Assembly (NCBI GenBank): GCA_016584305.1
Contig: JACEEZ010022536.1
Location: 12,681 to 76,680, forward strand
Direction: 5' to 3'
From: Chionoecetes opilio
Lineage: Eukaryota; Arthropoda; Malacostraca; Decapoda; Majidae
DNA: 64,000 nucleotides
Shown here one piece after another: positions 34,157 through 47,190 of this stretch. A program made the translations under genes and the position numbers. Position 1 is the first letter of the stretch; every line of letters starts with the position of its first letter. The notes beneath the pieces are model-generated. The model was not told the DNA's origin and searched no databases. It saw nothing but the letters and a program-made list of their open reading frames with translations.

Positions 34157-35874
34157 ATGGAGCGCCGTAACTGTGTGAATGCATCGGACAGTTTTTGTTA
34201 CATATGTGGAATTTTTACCCCTGACAGTCTGAAAAAACCCCTTTACAAAGAATGTTAAACCCTTTTTACTGCTTACTTAAAAGTACGTATATGTAACCCC
34301 AAATAAAAAAGGGGGCCCCCCTCACGTAGCATGCAAACCCCTGTTGAACCCACTTGAATGAATGGATGCGGGGCAAAGGGCCCCATCAGGCAGGAAAATT
34401 CGGCACCCCCAAATTTTTTTGGGGTGAAAAAAAGGGTCACAGTACTGACTGCTACTTCTGCCCCTGCTTTCCAAAGGATTTCGTAAAACGAAAACTAAAA
34501 AAAATGTACCCCTGATGTACCTTCTGCCAAGGCCTGTGCCGCCATGGTCCCCCCCCCCCTGATCTCCCATTTCCAAATGTTCCAATTGGCAAGTGTTAAG
34601 TGAATCAGATTGAACGGGGAGGATAACCCCCATGGATACAGACTTTCAAGAAATGGCGACACAAGACCCAAAAATTCTTTTAGCCCCCATTAATGCTACT
34701 GACCTTGCTAGGGACCTAGATCTACCAAGAAAAAAAGTGAAGCCCCTTGGTCTCGTCTCAAGGAAGGAATTTTTGCTACAAAAAGGGAAAGTTTCTCATC
34801 ACCACTTTTTTTCGTCGTAAAAAAAGAACTTTAAAGCTTTTTTCCCCAAGATAAACCCAAAAAGCTCTGTTACTGCTTTGATTTTTGACACACTCAGGGA
34901 ACAACTGTGTGAGTCTCACATTATGATAAGAGTGAGTGGGGGGGCCCTTTTTTCATAGATTCGGGAAAAAAACACGCTAAAGGCCCGTTCTTCTGCATAA
35001 AGAAAAAGCTTCCGAGTGTTTCAAATTCCCATGGCCATGAATGAGTGAAATTTATGAACAATTGAAGACTTTGTTACTGCTGTTAAATTATGAAGAACAT
35101 CATTGGAATCGTGTGGGGCCCCCTGAAGGTAATCTCCTTGCTTCTGGGGCTCCAGTTAGGTTACACTAAGCCATGTGTTTTCTTTTTTTTTGTGGGACCT
35201 AGAGCGGACAGCAAACATTACAAAAAAAAGGAAAGGCCCGCCGACCGAAAGACTCACTACAGGTTTTAACTGTTGTAAAAACCCCCCTTTTTTTGACAGT
35301 GAAAAGGTTGTACTTTTCCCCCCATGCATCGAAACCCCGGGGTTTTAATGAAAAAATTTTTGTGAAGACCATGGCCCTCAAAATGGGGTGGGTTCAGTAT
35401 TTGTTAGCAAAGATTGAACGCACTGTATCTGAAGCCAAAATAAAGGCAGGGGGTTTTTTTTAGGCCCCCCCAAAGTCAAATCCATGATAGACTTTTTTTA
35501 AAGAGCCTAATGCCCCCGGAAAAAGCTGCTTGGAAGAGCTTTTTGGCTGTTATAAAAAATACCTATAAATTTTGGATCATTATGAGGAACTTGTAAATAC
35601 ATGTTTTAAGGTTACCATGCGCTCGGGGCTCGGGTGCCCCCTCAAAAACCCCTTTTTTTTTTCCTTCAATTTTTATTTTCTTTCCCAAGGAATGTTTTGG
35701 GGGCGGTCCCGTATGAGCAGGGGTAACGCTTCCATCAGGACATTGCCCCCCTGGAAAACCCCCATTACCAAGGACGATTCATCCCCCCCCCCATGTAGGG
35801 GGGGCTATTGCTGGAGCTACAAAAGTGAAAGTAGTGCTCCCACAAAAAAAGAGCAAAATCAGAAACACTTCTGA
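34157..35874 (+). pseudogene. Degenerate copy of an unnamed dispersed arthropod ORF family
   Basis: I recognise the family as a multi-copy, uncharacterised arthropod protein often annotated hypothetical; I know of no assigned function. In order and in shifting frames: ATG at 34157 with MERRNCVNASDSFCYICG (an N-terminal C-x2-C), GHSTDCYFC near 34440, DLARDLDLPRKK near 34705, a GDLKV-like region near 35100, ADSKHYKK near 35205, HYEELVNT at 35575, and DYCWSYKSES at about 35800-35830. At least ten frameshifts or stops occur, many at homopolymers that look artificially long. So it is either an old pseudogene or an intact element seen through poor sequence. No transposase motif was identified. Confidence 0.6.
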
Positions 35875-36580
35875 TGTACTATGGACCGGGTGGGGTACTT
35901 TTTTGGGGTTAGTATGTTTTTGATCATATGTATATTTATACCATTTTGAGATCTTTACGTTCCCCTTTTGAAGAACGTCTAGATCTGCTGTTTCTTCGAA
36001 CAGCGCATCTTTCTCTCAAAAAAAAAACTCAAGGGTTGTTTTTTTCCAAAATAATATATATATTATAAAATTATTATAATTATATTATATTTATATAATA
36101 TAATTTATTTATATATATAATATATATATAAATATCTATAAATATATTAAATTTATTATTATATTTTATATATTATATATTATTATATATAAAATATATA
36201 AATATTATTATCTATATATATATATATTATATTAAAAATATATATATTATATATATATATAAATTATTAAAAGTCAAAGTACTGTTTATTTTGGCATATT
36301 TTCGGATTTTTCCAAAATGTGGCCATTTTTGGTATGCCCCAATAAAAAACCCTTCCCTGCTCGCGGGGTTTTTGGAACAGAGACACCAGCCGAGTATCGT
36401 AAATCCGCGAGCATGACATTAGTCATTCATTTCCCCCATAGTTTTTTTTTTTTTTTTTTTCTTTATCACAGGCACTGGCCCAAGGGGGCCAAACAAAATG
36501 GGTAACACAAAAGCCCGCTATTTTTGCCAGTCCCTATAAAGAAGACAGTAAAAAAAAATAAAATAAAAACAGGGGGGGTG
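35875..36580 (+). other. Non-coding DNA with an AT-only tract
   Basis: 36040-36265 is almost pure A/T (TATATAATATAT types). A poly(T) run lies at about 36440-36460. No gene is recognised. Confidence 0.6.
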
Positions 36581-36586
36581 ACCAAT

Positions 36587-37065
36587 TTAGTTCTGGAGGT
36601 GTCTTGTTACTTTCTTTTGAAAAGATTTTAAGTCATAGGAAAAGTGGACCAATAGAAACGGGAAAAGGGAGAGGGTTCCAAGATTTTTACCAGTGAAAGG
36701 GATGAAAGGGTAAAGATACTGATTAACTCTTGCATTAAGAAGATGGACAGAATAGGGGATGAGAATGAGTAGAAAGTCTTGTGCAGCGAGGCCGCGGGAG
36801 TGGGGGAGGCATGCAGTTAGCAAGTTCAGAAGAGCATTTGAGCCTGAAAATAACGGTAGAAAAAGAGCAAGAGAAGCAAACTTTGGGCGGCGGTGATTTA
36901 AAATTGAAGACAGTCCAAAGTCAGAGGAAAAGGATTTTTGATGATACGAAAAGCTTTTGACTAAAACCCTGGTTTAGGAGAGCTGTATGAGTGGATCCTC
37001 CCCAAAACATGTGAGACATACTCCATAAGGCGGATAAGAACCCCCCCTGTAGAGAGCAAGCAATT
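36587..37065 (-). pseudogene. LINE ORF2 C-terminus, frameshifted
   Basis: Minus-strand fragments in several frames: GVCLTCFGEDP near 37010, NHRRKVASLALFYRYF near 36885, CLPHSRGLAAQ at 36785, and VNQYLYPFIPFTGK then SYDLKSFQKKVTRHLQ at the end. This order (HRR..ASL.LFYRY, then PLPR, then R.N.Y..SF.PFT..LWN, then SYDL.SFKR.V..HL) is the usual C-terminus of a widespread arthropod non-LTR retrotransposon family. It ends near 36587. Confidence 0.75.
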
Positions 37066-37540
37066 GGGAGGGGGGGGGGGGGGGAGAAAGAAAGAAAAAG
37101 AAAAAAAAAGGTTGAAAAACCAGCCGAGTAATCAAATCCCCCGAGCCTGAAACCCCCAACATGAAGCGGGGGGGGGGGGGGGGATTATACTGTATATACT
37201 GTATTTGGAACATAATTTAGTATATTTTTTGCCAGATATGTACATTAGGTCCTAATAAAGCCCAGGCCACCACCAGAATTTAATTACGAGTAATTATATT
37301 AAATGTAGGGGGATTGTTTCGATTATTATATAAATATATATACGTATATAATTATAATAGCTATTAAAAATTTTAAAATGCCGATATTTCAAAAACTATA
37401 CTTGCTAGAGAAAAAGCAAAGCCATTTTTGAAATCAGCAGAGAACATGCTTTCCAAACCCCCACACAATGAAAATCAGAACCAATTTCTGGTGTCGAAAC
37501 CCGTTGAATTATCGTACAACTTAGGGTAAAATCAATATAA
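37066..37540 (+). other. Unassigned DNA with long G runs
   Basis: Runs of about 18 and 16 G occur at 37066 and 37168. The rest is AT-rich with no recognised gene or repeat. Confidence 0.5.
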
Positions 37541-37542
37541 CA

Positions 37543-38136
37543 CACAAACCTCGATTTCCCGGACTAATAGGGGGAGCACTGCTTCCCGGGGGAAACCCCA
37601 AAAGTCCGGGAATCCCAAGTAAAAAAAAAAAAAAAAAAAAAAGTCCGATGCCATTAGCCACCCCCGGACATTTATCCTACTCTAGTATTTAACTGTCCGT
37701 CAAACGGACAATAACAACTACCCCGCCGCGGACTTTTTACGTCCGCTGAGCAGCTGCCACCTGGCGGCAGGCAGCATAAAGTGTTTTTTAATAGTCTCAA
37801 GAGGAAAGTTCCTGCACCAGGGGCAGTGGGGAGTCAGGGGACTAACGGAGGCTGTGCAGGTGAAAACCGTGAGTTGTCGTGTGGCCAAATGTAAAACAAT
37901 ACGACCCGCTGAGCATGCTGCCACCTGGCGGGAGGCCCGGACACTGACCCATGGGTTTTACAGGAGACGCTCGGACCGCCGGACAACTGGGTCAATTTAC
38001 GAACAGGACCAGCATTTCAACAGAAAAAAGAAAAAAAGAAAAAGAAAAAAAAGAAAATTGTCTGAGACTGACATATCCCCGGACCTCGGATTTTGTCCGG
38101 CAAATCCGATATCCGGGAAATTGAGGTTTGTGTGTA
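37543..38136. mobile_element. TIR element with CACAAACCTCGATTTCCCGG ends
   Basis: The left terminus at 37543 (CACAAACCTCGATTTCCCGG) and the right terminus (CCGGGAAATTGAGGTTTGTG) are inverted, about 590 bp apart. A related end lies at 50560-50620. The interior carries a LINE tail fragment at 37740-37870. A 20-base poly(A) at about 37621 is internal. Confidence 0.7.
37740..37870 (-). pseudogene. LINE C-terminal zinc-knuckle fragment inside the TIR element
   Basis: The minus frame reads TASVSPLTPHCPWCRNFPLE then TIKKHFML, matching the knuckle of the LINE at 7954-8656 (PHCPWCMNFPETIEHFLL). Only this piece is present. Confidence 0.7.
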
Positions 38137-38224
38137 GTCAGTAAATGACTTTATAGTAAGACTTTATTAGTAAATAACTTGTAATTTACTTTAGTAAATA
38201 ATTTGGTAATTTTACTCACCCAGT

Positions 38225-38327
38225 TTGAATGTCGTAGCATTGGATTTTCGATCTCTTATATATTGAAAATAGAACCCTAATATACACATCTCGTATCATG
38301 GAATGCTGGTATAACGGGACCTCCCTG
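38225..38327 (-). mobile_element. Terminal fragment of the TA-flanked CAGGGAGGTCCCG element
   Basis: It ends TATAACGGGACCTCCCTG followed by TA, and shares ATCTCGTATCATGGAATGCT-type sequence with 39932-40060. Confidence 0.65.
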
Positions 38328-38469
38328 TAGTGTAATTTTATGGTGACTATGGCAACTGAATCTGACTAAATTTGTTTTGTATAAATACTAAGTACTAGAA
38401 TAGCCGGGTTTTTAACCTAGTGTCTTTGCCTTTAATTAGTAACCTTACCTTGCCTTCCCCAGGTATGGA

Positions 38470-39150
38470 CCCTACCCATAACTGCGTCACGGTTTTTTTT
38501 ACACCGGTGCATTGTGGGGATAAGGTGGGGTCGCCGGGGGTGGACCTACGAAGGGAAAACTACGGCGATGGAAGAATTTTGAGTTATTTTGCACGAAATT
38601 GATATTCCAGGTGCTATATTACTGTGCTCTGTTCTCGCTGACAACACTATAGAGAAGACCTGAGGTAATGGCTGATGTGCAGAGGCTTCTAAACCAAGAA
38701 AACAGAGTCACAACAGAGCCTCGTCAAAAGGGTAAGCAAGTGGTAGGTTACGTAATGTGTCCCTACCACTTGCTTACTTCTTAATGAGACTCTGCTGTGA
38801 CTGTTTTCCTGGTTTAGAGAAGCCTTTGCACATCAACCATCACCTCAGGTCTTCTCTATGTTGTCAGCGAGCACAGAAATATAGCATCTGGAATATCAAT
38901 TTCGCCCAAAACAACTCAAAATTTTTTCGTCGTCGTAGTCTTCTCTTTGTAGGCTGTACACATTCATGGTTATGATAGTATTAAAATACCTTATTAATTG
39001 AGTTCCTTTTGTTGTCTTTCCTCATAATAAGTAGTGGTACATCATGGTTTAAGTGTTACTTGACGAGCCCATGCATAGCTTTCTCTTGATTCTATACCAA
39101 CATCACCAACCTCTGCTTTGACTTATCTTACTACTCCAGCCATAAACGTG
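38470..39150 (+). repeat. Dispersed 1-kb repeat (copy C, 3'-truncated)
   Basis: Same order as copy A: ACTGCGTCACGG, the foldback 38546-38954 with the AAGCAAGTGGTAGG/CCTACCACTTGCTT hairpin, then GTAGGCTGTACACATTCATG. It stops near 39150 at CATAAACGTGG, whereas copy A continues. Confidence 0.85.
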
Positions 39151-40590
<1,440 letters not shown>

Positions 40591-40610
40591 TATATATATA
40601 TATATATATA

Positions 40611-40995
40611 TATCATGAAGTTTCAGGGTGACAGAGACACTCGGTATACTTGGGGTTGTTTATGCAACGTTTCGCCAAGGCACTTGGCATCATCAGGCTA
40701 AAATAGTTTAAAATTTAATATATTGTAATGCTAAAAAGCGAACATCTAAAAAATTAATTCTAAGAAACAATAAAATATTCCTATATTTTCTAAAATTACT
40801 AACTATTAAAATAAAAAAATATAGGAATATTTTATTGTTTCTTAGAATTAATTTTTTAGATGTTCGCTTTTTAGCATTACAATATATTAAATTTTAACTA
40901 TTTTTAGCCTGATGATGCCAAGTGCCTTGGCGAAACGTTGCATAAACAACCCAAGTATACCGAGTGTCTCTGTCACCCTGAAACTTCATGATGAA
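40611..40995. repeat. 385-bp near-perfect palindrome embedded in (TA)n
   Basis: The arms of about 175 bp start ATCATGAAGTTTCAGGGTGA and end TCACCCTGAAACTTCATGAT. They meet around an AT-rich loop near 40795-40815. Both outer sides are (TA)n. Each arm contains GCCTGATGATGCCAAGTG then CCTTGGCGAAACG, a CTGATGA-stem-GAAA arrangement. Similar 'CTGA[TA]GA..GGC.GAAACG' sequences accompany Penelope-like retroelements. That link is an inference from motif memory. Confidence 0.75.
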
Positions 40996-41010
40996 TCTAA
41001 CAAGAAAATC

Positions 41011-41970
<960 letters not shown>

Positions 41971-41971
41971 T

Positions 41972-42275
41972 ATAGTAACATAAGTGAGGTTAGGTTAGTA
42001 ACTTTTATGGGGTTATGGTAGGGTTAGGTTAGTAACTTTTATGGGGTTATGGTAGGGTTAGGTTAGTAACTGTTATGGGGTTATGGTAGGGTTAGGTTAG
42101 TAACTGTTATGGGGTTATGGTAGGGTTAGGTTAGTAACTTTTATGGGGTTATGGTAGGGTTAGGTGAGTAACTTTTATGGGGTTATGGTAGGGTTAGGTT
42201 AGTAACTTTTAGGGGGTTATGGTAGGGTTAGGTTAGTAACTTTTAGGGGTTATAGTGAGGTTAGGTTAGTAACTT
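41972..42275 (+). repeat. 34-bp minisatellite containing GGTTA motifs, about 9 copies
   Basis: The unit is GTAACTTTTATGGGGTTATG then GTAGGGTTAGGTTA. Period 34 was checked between 41998 and 42032. The GGTTAGGTTA parts match the arthropod telomeric TTAGG word, but the unit as a whole is not telomeric repeat. Confidence 0.9.
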
Positions 42276-42439
42276 ATGACATATCTTATGTTTAACATAT
42301 AGTTATATATGTTCAACATAACGTACAATAAACATATACGTATAACAATAGTTTGCTCCGCGCGACTGCCCTCTATATATGTGGATCATACGGGCGGCCG
42401 CATGGGGACGGCGGCCGCATAGGGTGGTGACCCCTCACG

Positions 42440-42660
42440 GTACCTGGTACTGTCGTCTACCCACATTTTTATCCCTACACAAATCGGGAAAACTCGCCGA
42501 CGGTAATGGTTAGGTTAGATTTTGCTTTGATTGATCTTATTACTCCAGCCAAAACAATTGCATAGCCACGGTGACATTACCCGTCCTTGCCTCAAGGTAC
42601 CTGGTACTCTCGTCTACCAAAATGCTCGTCCCTACACAAAGCGGGAAAACTCGCCGATGT
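42440..42660 (+). repeat. Two partial copies of the dispersed 1-kb repeat
   Basis: 42440-42515 and 42530-42660 both contain GGTACCTGGTACT..CGTCTACC and CGGGAAAACTCGCCGA, in head-to-tail order. They correspond to the 3' portion of copy A near 10370-10530. Between 42380 and 42425 there are two CGGCCGCAT sites. Confidence 0.75.
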
Positions 42661-42790
42661 AAGGCAAGAAAGAAGAGTAAGGTAGAAGTAAGGTAAGGTT
42701 ACCTAAGCTGTGGTAAATGTGGTATAATTCCAGGGCTGTGATTAGCTAGATTGGCAATGTTGTTACCAGGCTGGCTTATATTTAGCTTCA

Positions 42791-43012
42791 TTGAGTCATC
42801 ATGTAGACCACAGTGATGAGGCAAACTATGGTAAAATCATAATTGGAAGAGTACAAAAAATCACAAATGGCAAGGTTAGTGAGGAGCAAGGCAGATTTAG
42901 AACTGGGAAATGTTGTGTAGATCAGATCTTAGATATGCGAATGATAATTAAGACAATGTTAGCAAAATACAAGAAGATGTATGCTGCATTCATGGATTTA
43001 GAGAAAGCATAG
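42791..43012 (+). pseudogene. Reverse-transcriptase fragment of a non-LTR retrotransposon
   Basis: The frame contains GKIIIGRVQKITNGKVSEEQ, then GRFRTGKCCVDQILDMRMII, then YAAFMDLEKA and a stop at 43010-43012. This is RT fingers/palm: the EEQ.GFR.G..CVDQI block and the F.D.EKA block holding the first catalytic aspartate. Only about 70 residues remain, and both sides are unrelated DNA. Confidence 0.8.
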
Positions 43013-43059
43013 ATAAATATCCAGATGAACACCGAACTCACTTTGGTGGACGAAACTAT

Positions 43060-44175
43060 TATTATCTGGTGTGTTTTTATGTGTTTTGAATGAATCTGCT
43101 CACCGTTTGTCCCAATTTTTTTTTTTTTTTTTTTTCTCGCAAAAGTGACAACAAAAAAATAGAACCTAAACCTAACCTAACCTTTATCTAAAAAATTGTT
43201 TCGTCCACCAAAGTGAGTTGTGTGTTCATGTGGACTACTACCAAATCCTATGACAGAGTAGACTGGGAGGGAATGTGGGCTGTGTTGCAGGGTTAAAGAG
43301 TGTGTATGGAGTGGAGAATGTATGTATAACTAATAAGCTTTTACCTGTGATTATTAATAGCTAACCTAACTGACCTTTACCTAACCTAACCTTACCATTA
43401 CCGTCGGCGAGTTTTCCCGATTTGTGTAGGGACGAGCATTTTGGTAGACGAGAGTACCAGGTACCATGAGGCAAGGATGGGTAATGTCACCGTGGTTATG
43501 CAACTTGTTTATGGCTGGAGTAGTAAGATCAATCAAAGCAAAGGTTGGTGATGTTGGTATAGACTCAAGAGTATTCATTGGCTCATCAAGTAACACTTAA
43601 ACCATGATGTACCACTACTTATTATGAGGAAAGACAACAAAAGGAACTCAATTAATAAGGTATTTTAATACTATCATAACCATGAATATGTACAGCCTAC
43701 AAAGAGAAGACTACGACGATGAAAAAAAATTTGAGTTGTTTTGGGCGAAATTGATATTCCAGGTGCTATATTTCTGTGCTCGCTGACGACATAGAAGACC
43801 TGAGGTGATGGTTGATGTGCAGAGGCTCCTAAACCAGGAAAACAGTCACAGCAGAGTCTCATTAAGAAGTAAGCAAGTGGTAGGGACACATTACGTACCT
43901 ACCAGTTGCTTACCTTTTGACGAGGCTCTGTTGTGACTCTGTTTTCTTGGTTTAGAAGCCTCTGCACATCAGCCATTACCTCAGGTCTTCTCTATAGTGT
44001 TGTCAGCGAGAACAGAGCACAGTAATATAGCACCTAGAATATCAATTTCGCGCAAAATATCTCTAAATTCTAACCATCGCCGTAGTTTTCTCTTAGTAGG
44101 TCCAACCGCTGCGACCCCGCCTTATCCCCACAATGCACCGATGTAAACAAACCGTGACATAGTTATGTCTGGGGT
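43060..44175 (-). repeat. Dispersed 1-kb repeat (copy D)
   Basis: Contains GGTGTGTTTTTATGTGTTTT near 43070, the CGGCGAGTTTTCCCG block near 43405, and the foldback 43687-44101. It ends at GTAAACAAACCGTGAC. It is collinear with copy B, and an extra poly(T)/inverted segment lies at 43115-43200. It also carries CCTAACCTAACC runs at about 43165-43185 and 43380-43395. Confidence 0.85.
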
Positions 44176-44179
44176 CCAT

Positions 44180-45055
44180 TGCGACATGGGAAATGGGGCT
44201 CAAAATACTCAGAATGAAGAAAGCTACACGATAATGTAGGTAAGAATCCTATGACTTTTGAAAGCCCACTACCAAAATAATACCAATATCTATACTGCAA
44301 ATTTTCCACATAGTCTAAACACATAGCAGAAAAGCAACAAAGGCATACCTACAACATTAAATCTGAGCTATATGTCATAGCTAGCAAAATATTAGAATAT
44401 CAATTCGTGGAGCATCCTGCAATATATTATGACCGATTTGGTTACCCTGTCATTCCCTATACATTTTAACTAGTATAATTTTTCATTCACATTCACTGCA
44501 CTGTGAATAGTGTATTTAGGTACAGGCTCATAATCATTGGCTTTCCCTACAAATCTTTTTTTTTTTTTTTTTTTTTTTATATATAAATTTACTAATTTTT
44601 TTTTTTTTTTTTTTTTTTTGCCTCAAAAACACCATTATTTTTTTTCTTCTCAAAACCTCCTTGTAAAATAGGGGTGCGTCTTATGCGGAGGTGCGTCTTA
44701 TGCGTCTAAATACTAATTACTACCGTGAGCAAAATGTTCAAATCCGTATGTGGCGGGAAATTAAAGACATACATGAACGTTGTTGCCCCGATAAGCCCCT
44801 CTGTGATGCCCGACTAGTATGCCGTTGTCCTCTTACGGTTAAATAAGGGTGATTTAAGGTGTTGAGGTGACAGGTGAGGGAGACAGTCTTGCAGCGACTA
44901 TCCCATAACACTAATAATCACTATTTTAAACAATACACACCTTCTACCACTAAATCACTAGCAACACAGGCTCCTTCCTTACATATCTTAATATCTGATA
45001 CATCAAAACTCCCTAGAACCCAAGCATTCCAAAATAAAATGAGAAAATAATAAAT
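44180..45055 (+). other. Unassigned AT-rich DNA with poly(T) runs
   Basis: Poly(T) of about 20 bases lies at 44556 and 44597. GGGGTGCGTCTTATGCGGAG with a repeat of GGTGCGTCTTATGCG follows at about 44670-44705, probably part of a transposon end. No gene is recognised. Confidence 0.5.
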
Positions 45056-45059
45056 GATG

Positions 45060-45139
45060 TAGAGTTGACAATTTAAGCAATGGAGTCCGTTAAATCCAAA
45101 GTCCGTTAAACCGAGGTCCGTTAAATCGAGGGTCGACTG
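45060..45139 (-). mobile_element. TIR terminus, CAGTCGACCCTCGATTTAAC type, followed by TA
   Basis: Read on the minus strand it starts CAGTCGACCCTCGATTTAAC and repeats the word GTTTAACGGAC. It is flanked by TA (45140). The form is Tigger/pogo-like. The partner end was not found in the window with confidence. Confidence 0.5.
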
Positions 45140-46035
45140 TATATAGAGTCGGGACAAAACATCAATAATCCGGAAATTTCGAAAATCCGGCCGTCCTAAG
45201 GTCCCGTGGCTGTTGGATTAGTGATGGGCAACATGTAATATCAAGAACTAGAACTATCGCCAAAAATTAGAAGTCCTGCCGAAGTGAAAAATTGGTACAC
45301 TCGCCGACGAGATCCCCTGAGATTCGCGCTGAGACCTGACCTGACTTGCTGCAGTTTGGTTCAGCAGCAACAGTCTGCATCAGTCCAAAGTAAAGCATGT
45401 AGTTTTGTTAGTTGGAACCAAAGACTACTGTATACTGGACTTGCTACTCAGTTTGGGCTATTTCTAGTGCAGGCCAGCTTTGCGATTCCTGACATTTTAG
45501 AACATCACTCCCATCTCCCTTCCTGTGGTTTATCAGTATAAATGATATACCGTTATCTTCATAAATGTTTGTTCTATAATATTATCAAATAAAAAACTAA
45601 AATACACTAAAGAAATGCCATTATGAGAGTGAAAAAATATGCATTCACTTAAACTCTTCGCCATTTAATATTTTGCGAGAAAACATCTTACATGGAGCAT
45701 ATCAATAGAAGCGGAATTTTATTAGCTTTCCATTGATATATTTCTTTTTCTGATAAATGAATTAGAACCATACATAAATTAGCATTAACTAAATAAATAA
45801 CCTCATCAATCGGGAAAATTACCCGATTGATGATGTTATTTATTTAGTTAACGCTAATTTGATAGTTGGAACATATACAAATATTTTTTAACTACTTATG
45901 TAGTCAACCTTTAGTTCTAATTTTTTGGTAGTTACAACCCATTAACTAGGATAGACGGTGACACTTGCCAATTACATGTCATATTAAACTAAGCACATGA
46001 GCCTGAATACCAAGCTACAGAATCATCAACCACGA
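45140..46035 (+). other. Unassigned DNA with one short hairpin
   Basis: Nothing is recognised except the palindrome at 45776-45860. The 85-codon frame at 45284-45541 has no recognisable motif. Confidence 0.5.
45776..45860. repeat. 85-bp hairpin
   Basis: AAATTAGCATTAACTAAATA continuing to CATCAATCGGG is answered by CCCGATTGATG and TATTTAGTTAACGCTAATTT, giving 39-bp arms and a 7-base loop with two or three mismatches. Confidence 0.85.
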
Positions 46036-46037
46036 TT

Positions 46038-46752
46038 CAACCTCTTCACGCCCAGATCTTTCCTTTGCTATATAAATTGTCTATTGTTAGCCATAAAATT
46101 TTGAAAAGTAACTCAATAAACCAAATAAGCTAGTGGACAAGGACTCCAAGCAGGTCATATCTGTAAAACATTGCTTATATTCACTAAAAATGGTCTAATT
46201 GTAGTTCAATTACAACGGAAATTACGTTCTGGGTCTCAAGGGATTAATACAGGTAAGAAACGTCAGGAAGGTGGCTAGTATATTTCCTGGATGCATGAGC
46301 TATATTTCTGAGATAAGACAGCTTCACCTACTTCCTGCTACACAAAAAATCACCTTATAATCTAATCATTCACACAATTTTATATGTAAGCAGTAGTGTG
46401 GACGATATAAGCTGAGTACAGTGTTTACGCAAATCTGCTTCCAGGCGGTGTCGCCAGCTTGGCTAAGATTTTCACGGTATCACACGTTCGTCTATGCAAC
46501 GATAAACATTCCATAACGAACACATCAAAGACTTCATTTAACCCCTTGAGACCCATACCGTAATTTCCATTGTAATTTGGCTACCGTTAGAGTATTTTAT
46601 AGTTAATATAAGCAATATTTTATAGATATGACCTGTTTAGTATCCATGACGACTAACTTATTTGGTATATGCTGTTACTTTTCGTTATTTTATGGCTAAA
46701 CAACATACATTTTTATATAGCCAAGGAAAGATCTGGGTTTGAAGGGGTTAAA
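46038..46752. mobile_element. Foldback MITE with about 200-bp inverted ends
   Basis: Left AACCTCTTCACGCCCAGATC and right GATCTGGGTTTGAAGGGGTT are inverted. Inner blocks (TAGCCATAAAATTTTGAAAA, ATTACAACGGAAATTACG) are likewise repeated in inverse at 46540-46720. The centre (46260-46530) is unrelated. Part of one arm recurs at 53050-53210. Confidence 0.75.
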
Positions 46753-47190
46753 GTCTGATAAATATTTTTGAAGGTGATTTATATCAAATAGCATATGAAC
46801 AAAAACTCAGTATTGTTTGAATACTTTTTTGTTTATTGTAAGGCTCCATCGCATGGGCGGTACCATGCCAGCATCTCTCTGTATCGTTGCAATAATGTAT
46901 GCAAATACCTACTATAAATGCATATATGTTACCCTTTTCTGTGTTGTTATTACAGGTAACAACGGACTGGCAATACACGCTTACCATCACCATTTGCATG
47001 GAAATGACTAGGATATCAGGCTCTGTGTGCTGACTATCACCACTGTTGCAGGTGCTGAGGTCACAGTCCAAACCAGCTGCTCTGCCCGGCACTGAACCGG
47101 CTCGCTCTGGCATCCCCGAGGATTGGCGAGCGATTCTTCCGTGCTGACGAGAGTGTTGCTGCGGTGGAGGCTGTGGGGCCGGGCAGCAGC

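Noticed and set aside
40907..40950. A complete hammerhead ribozyme
   Set aside because: The CTGATGA/GAAA core and stem II are present, but I could not build convincing stems I and III or a proper cleavage triplet by eye; kept only as a finding to test.
41972..42275. True telomere end
   Set aside because: The unit is 34 bp with only partial GGTTA content and unique DNA lies on both sides.
45284..45541. 85-codon plus frame
   Set aside because: No recognisable motif, splice context or conservation evidence within the window.
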